Positions 8,207 to 16,794 of a stretch of DNA of 64,000 bases are shown here, in pieces (the stretch's first letter is position 1; each line of letters starts with the position of its first letter). The translations under genes and the position numbers were made by a program. This stretch comes from Treponema sp. UBA4267 (GTDB taxonomy: Bacteria; Spirochaetota; Spirochaetia; Treponematales; Treponemataceae): assembly GCA_002395155.1 (NCBI GenBank), contig DGWD01000009.1, positions 56,179 to 120,178 of the forward strand. The letters are read 5' to 3'. The notes below the pieces were generated by a model. That model was not told where the DNA came from. It ran no database searches and worked only from the letters and a program-made list of their open reading frames with translations.

Positions 8207-9931
8207 ATGAAAAATAAATTCAATAGTGTAATTACAAAGGTCTTGGTAGTAGTTGCAGCATGTTTGATGTTTGCATCTTTCAGTCCATCCCTTGATGGAA
8301 GAGCCGTTGTCGTTGATGATGGTGTTTTTCCTCAGGGATTGTTTGCTAAGACTGTAGGTTATCTTCCTGGAGATATTATTACTGTGGCAAATATAAGTGG
8401 AGAAACTACTGTAGATTTACTTGTTATTGGTGCCCTAGATCCTTCTGAAGGTGTTGCAATTATGCTTTCACCAGAAGCGGCAGCTGCTCTTGGGATTGAT
8501 AAAGATGCCAATAATATCGTAAAGATAACCAAGCGTTCTGGTCAGGATGATAGAGTTTACGGTACTGCAGTTATTGCAAAACAGAATCAGGCTGCTGTTG
8601 AGTTTGAAGAAGAAAGTCCTATTGAAGAGAAATCTGAAGATGCATTTGAAGATATAGAAGAAACTCCTGCAGAAGAATCTGAAGATATAGCAGAAGAAAA
8701 CTCAACTGAGGAAACTCCTGTAGAAGAAACTCCTGCTGAGGAAAGTTCTACAGAAGAAAGCGTGGAAGCTATTCCAGAAGAAACTGAAATCGAAGAAATA
8801 GAAGAAGATTTTGAAGAAGAATCTGTAGTTCCTGAAGAAGAAATTGCAGAAGCAGAAGCTCCACAGGAAGAGGAAATTGTTGAAGAAAACCTTGAACCTG
8901 AAGAGGAAATTGCAGAGGAAGAATTTGTAGAAGAGGATATTCCTGAAGAAATTGCAGAAGAAGAATTTACAGAAGAAGATATTCCTGAAGAATATGTAGA
9001 AGAAGATGTAGAAGAAGAACCTGCAATTGAAGAAGAATTTAGCGAAGACATACCTGCAATTGAGGAAGAAGCTGCTGAAGAAGAAGTAGCAAAAGAGGAA
9101 TCTGCAATTGAGGAAGTTCCAGAAGAAGAGGCTGAAGAAGAAACAATAGCCGATGAATTTGTGGAAGAAGAAGCTGCAGAAGATCTTGCAGAGGAAGAAA
9201 GTCCTGAGCCAGCTGATGAAGAAATGGTAGAAGGGGAAGATGTTCAGAATATTCCTGAAGAGCCTCTTGAAGAGGAGGCGGTTGCAAGTGAAGAACTTCC
9301 AGAACTGACTGAAGCTGAGGAAGAAGTTGCTGCTGATTCTTTTGAAAGTGAAGAGACAGAAGAAAGTTCATCTGAAGCAGTTGAAGAAGAGCTTTTTGCT
9401 GAAGAAGTTGAAGAGGTTACAGAAGAAGTAGAAGTTGTAGAAGAAACAAGCGAAACTACAGAAGAATCTGAAAGTGAAGAAGAATATGAAGCCATTGTTC
9501 TTGTTCCAGTAGATTCAAATCCTCCTCTTGCAAATGAAGATTCTGTTACAGAAAGTGAAACAGAAGAAGTTGTAGCAGAAACTGAAATTCTTGAAACAAA
9601 GGATTTAGAAAAGACAGAAGAAAAGACTGAAGAAAAATCTGAAAATACAAAAACATATGAAAAAACATATAAAAAATATATGGTGGATGGACTTAAGGAT
9701 TTGAAATCGGGTTCTTACTACATCCAGCTTGCCGTTCTTTCTTCTGATGATAATATTCAGAGTATTGTAGATAAGTATTGCAGCAATTATCCAGTTACAA
9801 TTGTTCCAACTGCAAATGGAGAACGTAAACAGGTTTTGATTGGACCTTTGGGAATGGATGAATATGCTGTAGTTCTTGAAAGATTTAAGTCTTACGGATT
9901 TAAAGATGCATTCTTAAGAAAAATTAAATAA
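8207..9931 (+). CDS. Exported, extremely acidic protein with C-terminal SPOR domain
   Basis: 574 residues from the ATG at 8207 (an ATG at 8195 is also in frame but has no room for a ribosome binding site). An N-terminal hydrophobic segment (VITKVLVVVAACLMFASF) should export or anchor it. Residues about 45-125 form a small ordered domain (LPGDIITVANISGETTVDLL). About 320 residues of degenerate Glu-rich repeats of the EEIAEEE/EETPAEE type follow. The last 80 residues match a SPOR domain (YYIQLAVLSSDDNIQSIVDK ... VLIGPLG ... FKDAFLRKI). SPOR domains bind peptidoglycan stripped of stem peptides at division sites. I infer a cell-wall-bound spacer protein; the acidic stretch may reach across the periplasm. 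Confidence 0.88.
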   Translation: MKNKFNSVITKVLVVVAACLMFASFSPSLDGRAVVVDDGVFPQGLFAKTVGYLPGDIITVANISGETTVDLLVIGALDPSEGVAIMLSPEAAAALGIDKDANNIVKITKRSGQDDRVYGTAVIAKQNQAAVEFEEESPIEEKSEDAFEDIEETPAEESEDIAEENSTEETPVEETPAEESSTEESVEAIPEETEIEEIEEDFEEESVVPEEEIAEAEAPQEEEIVEENLEPEEEIAEEEFVEEDIPEEIAEEEFTEEDIPEEYVEEDVEEEPAIEEEFSEDIPAIEEEAAEEEVAKEESAIEEVPEEEAEEETIADEFVEEEAAEDLAEEESPEPADEEMVEGEDVQNIPEEPLEEEAVASEELPELTEAEEEVAADSFESEETEESSSEAVEEELFAEEVEEVTEEVEVVEETSETTEESESEEEYEAIVLVPVDSNPPLANEDSVTESETEEVVAETEILETKDLEKTEEKTEEKSENTKTYEKTYKKYMVDGLKDLKSGSYYIQLAVLSSDDNIQSIVDKYCSNYPVTIVPTANGERKQVLIGPLGMDEYAVVLERFKSYGFKDAFLRKIK

Positions 9932-9953
9932 AAAAAGAAAAAGAGTTAAAAAC

Positions 9954-10004
9954 AAAAAAAACTGTTCAGTTTAATCTTATGGACTAAATTGGACAGTTTT
10001 TTTT
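9954..10004. terminator. Bidirectional Rho-independent terminator
   Basis: A long A-rich arm AAAAAAACTGTTCAGTTTA pairs, with a few G-U pairs, with TAAATTGGACAGTTTTTTT, so a U-tract follows the hairpin when read from either strand. It separates the convergent SPOR-protein and beta-glucosidase genes. Confidence 0.85.
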
Positions 10005-10031
10005 GTTTAACTTAAAAATTAGAATTATAAG

Positions 10032-11354
10032 TTATAAATTATCACCGTTAGATTCAATTACCGATTTATACCAGTATGCAGAATCTTTTGGCCTACGTTT
10101 TAAAGTTTGATAATCACAGAAAACCATTCCAAAACGTGGATTATATCCGGAAGCCCATTCAAAATTATCCATGAATGACCACTGGAAATATCCTCTTATA
10201 TCACAACCTTCTTCTGCGGCTTTGCGTAGAGAAAGCAGATAGCGGTGGAGGAAGTCTATACGGTTTGGATCATGTACTTTGCCATCAAGACTTACCCAAT
10301 CGTGGCAGGACATACCGTTTTCTGTAATGTAAACAGGTAATTTATATCGCTTTGTATAATGTTTTACACCCCAGTAAATTGCTTCCGGTTTAATATCCCA
10401 TGCAAGTTCACTGTGAGCCATTCCTTCTGGCCTTTTCCAGTCACCCACATAGCGGCCCTGGTAGATATTCAAACCGATAAAATCAATTTTCTGGCTAATC
10501 AGTTTCATGTCTTCCTGGGTGAATTCTGGGAAAATATCCTTACATTCCTCCAGTAGCTGTTCAGGATATTTTCCAAAAATGATTGGGTCGCACCAGAAAG
10601 CACCAGACCAGACAATATTTTCTTTACTGCAGTGGAACTGAGAATTATAGGCACTTTCATAATCTGAATCTTTTACAGGAATTGCAGGCATTTCTGCAAA
10701 GGTGATTCCAATTTTTGCATCTGGAACAAGCTTTCTCAAAGTACGGACAGCCTTGCCGTGTGCCATATGGATATTGTGACCTGCGTTTAAAAGATCTCTT
10801 TTTCCAAGTTTCAATCCTGGAGCATGAGAACCTTCCAACATACCGCAGCCTACAAAAACAGATGGTTCATTAAAGGTGATGAAATTTTTAACTCTATCAC
10901 CAAAGTTTTCTGCAATTACTTTTGTGTAGGTCTCGAACCAGTCTGAAATTTCTGGATTTAACCAGCCGCCTCGTAAGTAGGCATAGTAAGGTAAATCCCA
11001 GTGATACAAGGTTACATAAGGAGTGATATTGTATTTAAGAAGTTCATCAATAAGCTGATTGTAAAAATCGATTCCTTTTTGATTAATACTTCCGTTTATG
11101 TCACTTAAAATTCGTGGCCAGGAAATTGAAAATCTGTAGGCTTTAAGCCCCAAGTCGGCCATCAGTTTTACATCTTCTTTAAAATGATGATAGTGATCAC
11201 AGGCTATATCACCAGTTGAGTTGTTATGAATATGTCCTTCTTCATGGCAAAAGACATCCCAAATGCCAGGAACTTTTCCATCTTCATTCCAGGATCCTTC
11301 GATTTGATAAGAGGCTGTAGCAGCTCCCCATATAAAATTTTTACTAAATCCCAT
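10032..11354 (-). CDS. GH1 beta-glucosidase
   Basis: Glycoside hydrolase family 1 enzymes release terminal beta-linked sugars such as glucose from cellobiose. The 440-residue product shows the full family signature: FIWGAATASYQIEG at the N-terminus, the acid/base in TFNEP (about residue 160), the nucleophile in ITENG (about 343), and SFMDNFEW near the end. There is no signal peptide, so it acts on imported oligosaccharides in the cytoplasm. A start 14 codons further upstream is open but adds non-homologous residues. No Shine-Dalgarno is visible; a TACAAT lies 7 bases before the ATG (11362-11367), so the mRNA may be leaderless. A phospho-beta-glucosidase is less likely but not excluded. Confidence 0.94.
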   Translation of the reverse strand: MGFSKNFIWGAATASYQIEGSWNEDGKVPGIWDVFCHEEGHIHNNSTGDIACDHYHHFKEDVKLMADLGLKAYRFSISWPRILSDINGSINQKGIDFYNQLIDELLKYNITPYVTLYHWDLPYYAYLRGGWLNPEISDWFETYTKVIAENFGDRVKNFITFNEPSVFVGCGMLEGSHAPGLKLGKRDLLNAGHNIHMAHGKAVRTLRKLVPDAKIGITFAEMPAIPVKDSDYESAYNSQFHCSKENIVWSGAFWCDPIIFGKYPEQLLEECKDIFPEFTQEDMKLISQKIDFIGLNIYQGRYVGDWKRPEGMAHSELAWDIKPEAIYWGVKHYTKRYKLPVYITENGMSCHDWVSLDGKVHDPNRIDFLHRYLLSLRKAAEEGCDIRGYFQWSFMDNFEWASGYNPRFGMVFCDYQTLKRRPKDSAYWYKSVIESNGDNL

Positions 11355-11434
11355 AATTTTAATTGTAAAAGTATTTGAGCAAAAAAAATATAACAAAGTG
11401 GCTGTAAAAATTGTATTTATGTACTATTTGAAGC

Positions 11435-11481
11435 AAAAAAAAGGATGTCAAGGCACGCTTACGCTCAAGGCCTTGACATCC
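11435..11481 (-). terminator. Rho-independent terminator at the end of the ilvE repeat block
   Basis: On the minus strand GGATGTCAAGGC pairs perfectly with GCCTTGACATCC and is followed by eight T (11435-11442). It is the outermost copy of the 91-bp repeat and the only one with a T-tract. Confidence 0.85.
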
Positions 11482-11711
11482 TCGTTTTTACACTATTAAT
11501 AATTGCTTCGCAATTAAGTCTTTCTGAGATACGAGGCGTCAAGGCACGCTTCGCTTAAAGCCTTGACATCCTCGTTTCTACACTATTAATAATTTACTTC
11601 GTAATAAAGTCTTTTTGAAATACGAGGCGTCAAGGCACGCTTCGCTTAAAGCCTTGACATCCTCGTTTTTACACTATTAATAATTGCTCCGCAATTATTA
11701 TATAGTGTAAA
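11447..11711. repeat. Three tandem copies of a 91-bp unit between the GH1 gene and ilvE
   Basis: Units begin at 11447, 11538 and 11629 (period exactly 91), each starting GTCAAGGCACGCTT. Each holds two inverted repeats: GTCAAGGC with GCCTTGAC, and AATTGC-TTC-GCAATT (or a variant). The third copy is partial and runs into the last codons and stop of ilvE. The 343 bases between the GH1 start codon and ilvE otherwise hold only AT-rich sequence, and I see no reading frame there. The perfect periodicity and lack of unique spacers distinguish it from a CRISPR array. Confidence 0.9.
11668..11711 (-). repeat. Hairpin overlapping the ilvE stop codon
   Basis: TTTACACTAT (11668-11677) and ATAGTGTAAA (11702-11711) are perfect complements, and the inner bases TAATTGC and GCAATTA continue the stem with small bulges. 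On the ilvE strand the first arm contains the codons for the last residues (YTI) and the stop, so the structure starts inside the gene. No T-tract follows, so it may protect the mRNA 3' end rather than end transcription. Confidence 0.75.
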
Positions 11712-12720
11712 TCCATCCTTCTGGGGCTTCTATGCGGCCCATCTGGATGCCTGTGAGTGTTTCGTAGATTTGTTTGAGTTTTGGACCCATTTCCTGTTTA
11801 CCTTCATTGAAGATAATTTTCTTTCCGTGGTCGTCAATTTCTCCAACTGGGGAAATAACTGCTGCTGTACCACAAAGTCCGCATTCAACGAAATCACCAA
11901 TTTCATCCTTGTTGATTTTTCTTTCTTCAACTTCCATCTTAAGATATTCTTTTGCAACAATTACAAGAGAACGACGTGTGATTGATGGGAGAATAGAATC
12001 TGATTTTGGAGTAACAAGTTTTCCATCTTTAGAAATGAAAAGAATGTTTGCTCCACCAGTTTCTTCGAGATATGTGTGAGTTGCAGGATCAAGATACATA
12101 TTTTCTGCATAACCACAGTTGTGGGCATCTACAATATTATGAAGTGACATAGCGTAGTTCAAACCTGCTTTAATATCACCAGTTCCATGAGGAGCTGCAC
12201 GGTCAAGGTCAGAAAGACGAACTTTGATTGGTTTAACTCCACCTTTGAAGTATGGTCCAACTGGAGTTACAAGAATTCTGAACTGATATTCTTCTGCTGG
12301 TTTTACACCAATTACAGAACTTGATCCAAACATATATGGGCGGATATAAAGAGTTGCACCGCTTCCGTATGGTGGAACCCAGTCTTTGTTAGCTTCAATT
12401 GTCTGAAGAACTGCTTCAATAAAACGTTCTTTTGGGAATACAGGCATTTCAAGACGTCTGCAGGAATTTTCCATACGTTCTGCGTTCAAATCTGGACGGA
12501 ATGTAACAATATCACCATGTTCTGTTGTATAAGCTTTTAAACCTTCAAAACATGTCTGGGCATACTGAAGAACACCTGCACATTCGTTGATTTTTACAGT
12601 GTGATCTTTTGTAAGTTTTCCTTCATCCCATTTTCCATTTTTCCAGTTAGCAACATAACTTTTTGAGGTTGGCATGTAACCAAATGTAAGATTTCCCCAA
12701 TCAAGATTTTTCTTTCCCAT
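11698..12720 (-). CDS. ilvE: Branched-chain amino acid aminotransferase (IlvE)
   Basis: This PLP enzyme interconverts leucine, isoleucine and valine with their 2-oxo acids, using glutamate. The 340-residue length and N-terminal LTFGYMPTSKSYVANWKNGKW identify the longer, eukaryote-like BCAT group. The PLP lysine is in GDIKAGLNYA (about residue 184), followed by the class IV pattern LEETGGANIL and CGLCGTAAVISPV. A good ribosome binding site (GGGAG) lies 6 bases before the ATG, and a 24-base palindrome sits just upstream. No other branched-chain biosynthesis gene is in the window. Its 3' end is embedded in the 91-bp repeat block. Confidence 0.95.
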   Translation of the reverse strand: MGKKNLDWGNLTFGYMPTSKSYVANWKNGKWDEGKLTKDHTVKINECAGVLQYAQTCFEGLKAYTTEHGDIVTFRPDLNAERMENSCRRLEMPVFPKERFIEAVLQTIEANKDWVPPYGSGATLYIRPYMFGSSSVIGVKPAEEYQFRILVTPVGPYFKGGVKPIKVRLSDLDRAAPHGTGDIKAGLNYAMSLHNIVDAHNCGYAENMYLDPATHTYLEETGGANILFISKDGKLVTPKSDSILPSITRRSLVIVAKEYLKMEVEERKINKDEIGDFVECGLCGTAAVISPVGEIDDHGKKIIFNEGKQEMGPKLKQIYETLTGIQMGRIEAPEGWIYTI

Positions 12721-12730
12721 ATTATCTCCC

Positions 12731-12754
12731 TGAGTAAATATTTAATATTACTCA
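12731..12754. promoter_or_regulatory. Palindrome upstream of ilvE, possible operator or leader hairpin
   Basis: TGAGTAA and TTACTCA flank an AT-only centre (ATATTTAATA), making a near-perfect 24-base inverted repeat immediately upstream of the ilvE Shine-Dalgarno. A possible -10 (TATAAC, minus strand) lies about 10 bases further upstream. It could be a repressor site or an mRNA hairpin; the sequence does not decide. Confidence 0.4.
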
Positions 12755-12829
12755 ATAAATTTAGTTATACTTAAGTGTTTCTAATAACATAATAATCACA
12801 AATTGCAAGTGAGTAAAGTCTTTTACAGA

Positions 12830-15430
12830 TTATTCGTAAAACTTATTCACCAAAGCAAGCACCTGATTGATTTTTTTAGATGCAACCTGTGAAAATTCTA
12901 CGTTTTCATCAATTAGAGTTTCAAGGCTGGAATGACTTTCTGCCAAGGCGGTAGAAAATCCTCTGGAAACCTTAAACCAGTAATTTCCTTTTGCATCTGT
13001 ATAAAGAGTTATAAAACCGTATTCTCGGCCTTTCTGCTTGGCTATAGAAGTTCTTAAAATCCAGTCCAAAGAATCTACAAGTTGTTCTTTCTGCAACTGG
13101 TCATAAATATTTACATTCATATGACGGTTCCATTTTTTTTCTGCAATAGGATTAAGATCAAGTTCTTTTGCTAGTTTGATGATGAGGGACAGTTTTTCAC
13201 CTTCAAGTAAAGTTCCCTTATCACGAGTTTCAATTTTTCCCCTTAAGTTTCCACAGGCATTTAGCTTGGATTTGTCTTTTTCCTGAAGAATTGCAAGCTG
13301 GAAGTGTTCAAGAGGAAGAATTGCGGTTTTCTTTCCTTTGATTTTTTTTGTTTCAAAGAGGAAGTCGCCGAGGGAGAGGGCATTATCTCCATTTTTCTCT
13401 GCAATTTTAAGCTGTTCTTTTTCGAACTTCTTTTTTGCATTAGTTTTACTTCCCTTATCACCATTACGGTCTTTGATAAATTCTTCTGCATCAGAAAATT
13501 TCTTTGATGATTTTTCGTTCTTACAGGCCATCAGTTTATTGAAAAGTTCTGGAGCAATTGTATCAAGCATCTGATGGGTGAGAGGAGAAACACTCATGGC
13601 AAAAATACGGCTTGTTCTAACAATTTCACCTGCCACAATAAAGACAGGGTTTTGGCGGAACATAACACTTCCCGGGTGAATACAGATGTGATCTGCTGTG
13701 AGGGAACGGTAACTTTCGCGTCCAGTTCTTACGCAGACAAACTGAATCATACCGGCTGCAATACAACAAAGATAATCTGAAATAGAACCCTTTGCATGCA
13801 TAACTGGAATATTCATTCTTTCGTTTACAATTTCTGTAAGCTGGAAGTTAATATTTTCTATTTCGGCCATTACTCTTTCATCCAGATAGTTCTTTTTACA
13901 GAACTTTTCACGGTTATCGGTCTGTTTGTAGGCTCCGAAAAGTGTAAGATAAGTTACAAAATCTCCCTGCATATCTCTAAAACGGTGATGGGCTTTTCGG
14001 GCTTCCATTTCTTCGTTTGGAGGCAGAACAAAAGGGGAATTTGCAGAAAGAAATGATGCAGCTATCAGAACTTTTTCAAGAACATCTGGGAAACGCATAA
14101 TTGCTTCTACAATGATACGACTAATTCTAGGCTCAAGAGGGAACTTGACCATCATCTTTCCTATAGATGAAAGTGTATTATCGTCTTCGAGGGCCCCCAA
14201 CATCTTAAGTGTGTCAACGGCTCCAATAATTCCTTCCTGTCCAGGGTTTGAGATAAAGTCGAAGGTGTAAAAATCTGTAATTCCAAGTTCAGCCATTTGT
14301 AAAACAACTTCACTAAGGTCAGTACGATATATTTCTTCTGTTGTATATTCAGGGCGGAGTTCAAAATCCTTGCGGGAATACAAACGATAGCAGGTTCCTT
14401 CGTGAGTTCTTCCGGCACGACCCTTTCTTTGGTTGCAGGAAGCTTTTGATACAGGATTTTCTATAAGGCTAGAAGTAAAGTTTCTTGGGTTGTAAAAATT
14501 GAGCTTACAAAGGCCTGAATCGATTACTGTTGTAATATCGCGAATTGTAACAGAGGTTTCTGCAATGTTGGTAGAAATAACAACTTTCTTTTTTCCCTCA
14601 GGAGGATCTTCAAAAACTCTTTCCTGTTCTTCTTTTGGAAGTCGGCCGTAAAGTGGCAGAATGTGGAGTTTTCGTCCGATTGGAGAATAATAAAGTTTGT
14701 CTACGCAGTCTTTGATGATTTTTTCGCCAGGCAGGAAAACAAGAATGCCTCCATCTTCATCATTATCTAAAACACGGTCTACTGTATTGTAGATTTTGTT
14801 TAAAATCATATCGCAGCCGGCTTCTGTAGTTGTTGTTGAACCACCTGAAATTGGATCATAAACAAGAGCAACGGGGTAGGTTACAGTATCAATTGAAACG
14901 ATTGGGGCATTATCAAAGTATTCGCTGAAAACCTGGGTGTTCATGGTTGCAGAAGAAACTATAACGTGGAAGTCGGAACGTTCCTTTAAAACTCTTTTTA
15001 CAAGTCCTAATACAAAGTCAATGTTTAAACTTCTTTCGTGGGCTTCATCAATCATCAGAACTGAATATTTAGACAGCCAGGGATCCAGTTTCATTTCCTG
15101 GAGAAGGATTCCATCTGTCATTATCTTAATTCTTGTATCCTGATTGGTTACATCTTCAAAACGCATTTTGTAACCGACAAGGCCTGGGTAAGGAGTGTTC
15201 ATTTGTTTTGAAATAAACTCACTTACACTTAGGGCGGCAATTCGTCTTGGTTGAGTTACTCCAATAATTCCGTTTGTTGCATAACCTGCTTCGTACAAAA
15301 TTACAGGTATTTGTGTAGTTTTTCCCGATCCTGTTGGACTTTCAACAATTACTACCTGATTGTTTTCCAGACAGTCCAAAATCTTTTGTTTTTGTGCATA
15401 AACAGGGAGTTCTTTAAAATTTAATGCCAT
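12830..15430 (-). CDS. hrpA: DEAH-box ATP-dependent RNA helicase (HrpA family)
   Basis: HrpA-type helicases unwind RNA using ATP and in E. coli act in mRNA processing and ribosome rescue. The 866-residue product has Walker A SPTGSGKTT at 31-39, DEAH at 128-131, SSATMN near 160, and motif VI QRKGRAGRTHEGTC, followed by the HA2 and OB-fold regions. It is much shorter than E. coli HrpA (about 1300 residues), lacking most of the long C-terminal extension, and is closer in size to HrpB. A lysine-rich stretch near 640-700 is probably a linker. Its start overlaps the end of the upstream CapA-like gene by 10 bases, so the two are translationally coupled. Confidence 0.92.
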   Translation of the reverse strand: MALNFKELPVYAQKQKILDCLENNQVVIVESPTGSGKTTQIPVILYEAGYATNGIIGVTQPRRIAALSVSEFISKQMNTPYPGLVGYKMRFEDVTNQDTRIKIMTDGILLQEMKLDPWLSKYSVLMIDEAHERSLNIDFVLGLVKRVLKERSDFHVIVSSATMNTQVFSEYFDNAPIVSIDTVTYPVALVYDPISGGSTTTTEAGCDMILNKIYNTVDRVLDNDEDGGILVFLPGEKIIKDCVDKLYYSPIGRKLHILPLYGRLPKEEQERVFEDPPEGKKKVVISTNIAETSVTIRDITTVIDSGLCKLNFYNPRNFTSSLIENPVSKASCNQRKGRAGRTHEGTCYRLYSRKDFELRPEYTTEEIYRTDLSEVVLQMAELGITDFYTFDFISNPGQEGIIGAVDTLKMLGALEDDNTLSSIGKMMVKFPLEPRISRIIVEAIMRFPDVLEKVLIAASFLSANSPFVLPPNEEMEARKAHHRFRDMQGDFVTYLTLFGAYKQTDNREKFCKKNYLDERVMAEIENINFQLTEIVNERMNIPVMHAKGSISDYLCCIAAGMIQFVCVRTGRESYRSLTADHICIHPGSVMFRQNPVFIVAGEIVRTSRIFAMSVSPLTHQMLDTIAPELFNKLMACKNEKSSKKFSDAEEFIKDRNGDKGSKTNAKKKFEKEQLKIAEKNGDNALSLGDFLFETKKIKGKKTAILPLEHFQLAILQEKDKSKLNACGNLRGKIETRDKGTLLEGEKLSLIIKLAKELDLNPIAEKKWNRHMNVNIYDQLQKEQLVDSLDWILRTSIAKQKGREYGFITLYTDAKGNYWFKVSRGFSTALAESHSSLETLIDENVEFSQVASKKINQVLALVNKFYE

Positions 15431-16665
15431 TCTATAAAATCCTTAGTCGCGTCCTTATTAATCTGTATTCGACGTTCAATGTATTTTGCCCAATTAATTC
15501 GTGGGACATCGTATAAATAATCTACAAAATCCTGGTTAAGAGGTTTGATAACGTATTCATTTGCAGTATTTATGTAGGTTGTTATAAAAAATGCTTCTGC
15601 CTTTTGAATTTTGACAGAGCCTTTATTGTCTTTTTTTAATTTGACCTTGTAAAAAAGTCCGTCGCCAGTATTGTCCCTTTCTCCAATTGGATTTTTAGAG
15701 GCAAAATCTGGTTTTGTACGCTGGCCACTTATAGTATTACCATTAGCATACATTATCAGTTTATCACGATTTTGTTCAGTATCTACAATAACTTTTCTGT
15801 TTTTTATGATATGGGCGTGGTTGGCCCAAACTATATCAACTCCTGCATCAATTAAGTCCATGTAATATTGATTCTGGCTTTCGGTAACATATCTAGTGTA
15901 TTCTGGTTCAGAGGTATGAATAGAAAGGATAAAGAGGTCGCAGGGATTTTTAGCCTTCAGGTCTTTTAAATATTCAATAAAGTTGGCCCGCGAGCTATTA
16001 TCATTTTTTATAAAATTAATATAGTCGGAATGGTCTGGTCGATTTAGAAGTTCTGTCATTGGGAAAAAAAGAATCTTCCAGCCATGACTTTCAATTAAAT
16101 TGTAGGTATAGGCTGATTTTGGACTTTCCTTTATTCCAGAAAAATATGCATTCAAGTTGTTTTCTTTTGCGTATTCTTCAATCGATTTGCATGTTTTTAT
16201 AGTTTCAAGAATTCCACTAAGTCCCTGGTCATTTGTGTGGTTGTTACATAAGGAAAACACGTCAAAACCAGCATCTACTGCGGCCTGAACATATTTTTGG
16301 GTCATGTTAAAGTTTGGATAAGAGGATGCCGGTCTGCTTGTGTCAATTGGAGCTTCAATATTGGCAAAGGCTAAATCAGAATCTTCTATATAACATTCTA
16401 CATCCTTATAAATTTTTGAATATGTAGAAATATTATAATTGACTGAGTGGGCCATTATATCTCCTGCAAAAAGAAGTTCTATTGTGTCGCGATCTTTATT
16501 GTCCTGTATTTTATGGATTGTTTTATTTTCCTGATTGGAAGAATTGAGTTCTTGTTCGCGTTTAGAGGATTCAGTTACAGGGGATGTATTTTTTTTAGGA
16601 TTTGAGGCACATGCAGTAATAAAAATAAGTGATATAGATGTCAGAATTATAAAAAGCTTTTTCAC
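15421..16665 (-). CDS. CapA/PgsA-like metallophosphatase-fold lipoprotein
   Basis: 414 residues beginning at a GTG with AAGGTAG upstream. The signal ends in a lipobox (FITAC, Cys19), so it should be a lipoprotein. The CapA family fold is marked by ELLFAGDIMAHSVN near 68-81, FANIEAPID and FSLCNNHTNDQG. In Bacillus the homologue takes part in poly-gamma-glutamate capsule synthesis. No capB or capC-like genes are here, and CapA-like proteins are widespread, so a capsule role is only a possibility. It follows purA by 129 bases that contain a hairpin, and it overlaps hrpA. Confidence 0.87.
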   Translation of the reverse strand: MKKLFIILTSISLIFITACASNPKKNTSPVTESSKREQELNSSNQENKTIHKIQDNKDRDTIELLFAGDIMAHSVNYNISTYSKIYKDVECYIEDSDLAFANIEAPIDTSRPASSYPNFNMTQKYVQAAVDAGFDVFSLCNNHTNDQGLSGILETIKTCKSIEEYAKENNLNAYFSGIKESPKSAYTYNLIESHGWKILFFPMTELLNRPDHSDYINFIKNDNSSRANFIEYLKDLKAKNPCDLFILSIHTSEPEYTRYVTESQNQYYMDLIDAGVDIVWANHAHIIKNRKVIVDTEQNRDKLIMYANGNTISGQRTKPDFASKNPIGERDNTGDGLFYKVKLKKDNKGSVKIQKAEAFFITTYINTANEYVIKPLNQDFVDYLYDVPRINWAKYIERRIQINKDATKDFIEWH

Positions 16666-16703
16666 AAACTACCTTAAAATCAAGTCCCCTTTATATAAAA
16701 TAA

Positions 16704-16752
16704 AAGGATACCAAAGATTACTATATTATATCATAATAACTTCGATATCCTT
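16704..16752 (-). terminator. Terminator-like hairpin between purA and the CapA-like gene
   Basis: On the minus strand AAGGATATCGAAG pairs with CTTTGGTATCCTT (two mismatched or wobble positions) around a 23-base AT-rich loop, followed by TTTATTTTATAT. It could end purA transcripts. The loop contains TATAAT (16725-16730), which could serve as the -10 box of the downstream gene. Confidence 0.45.
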
Positions 16753-16794
16753 CTAAAATCTTGAAATCTTATTTCAAAAAATATGTGATAAAGA

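Noticed and set aside
8587..9495. Three overlapping minus-strand open frames rich in serine, leucine or glutamine
   Set aside because: They are antisense shadows of the Glu-rich repeats (GAA read backwards gives TTC-, TCT- and CTT-type codons); no signal or ribosome site.
11447..11711. Tandem units as a CRISPR array
   Set aside because: The units are contiguous at 91 bases with no unique spacers, and no cas genes are near.
12830..15430. hrpA as a broken gene because of its short length
   Set aside because: All helicase motifs are intact; many bacterial HrpA/HrpB-like proteins lack the long C-terminal tail.
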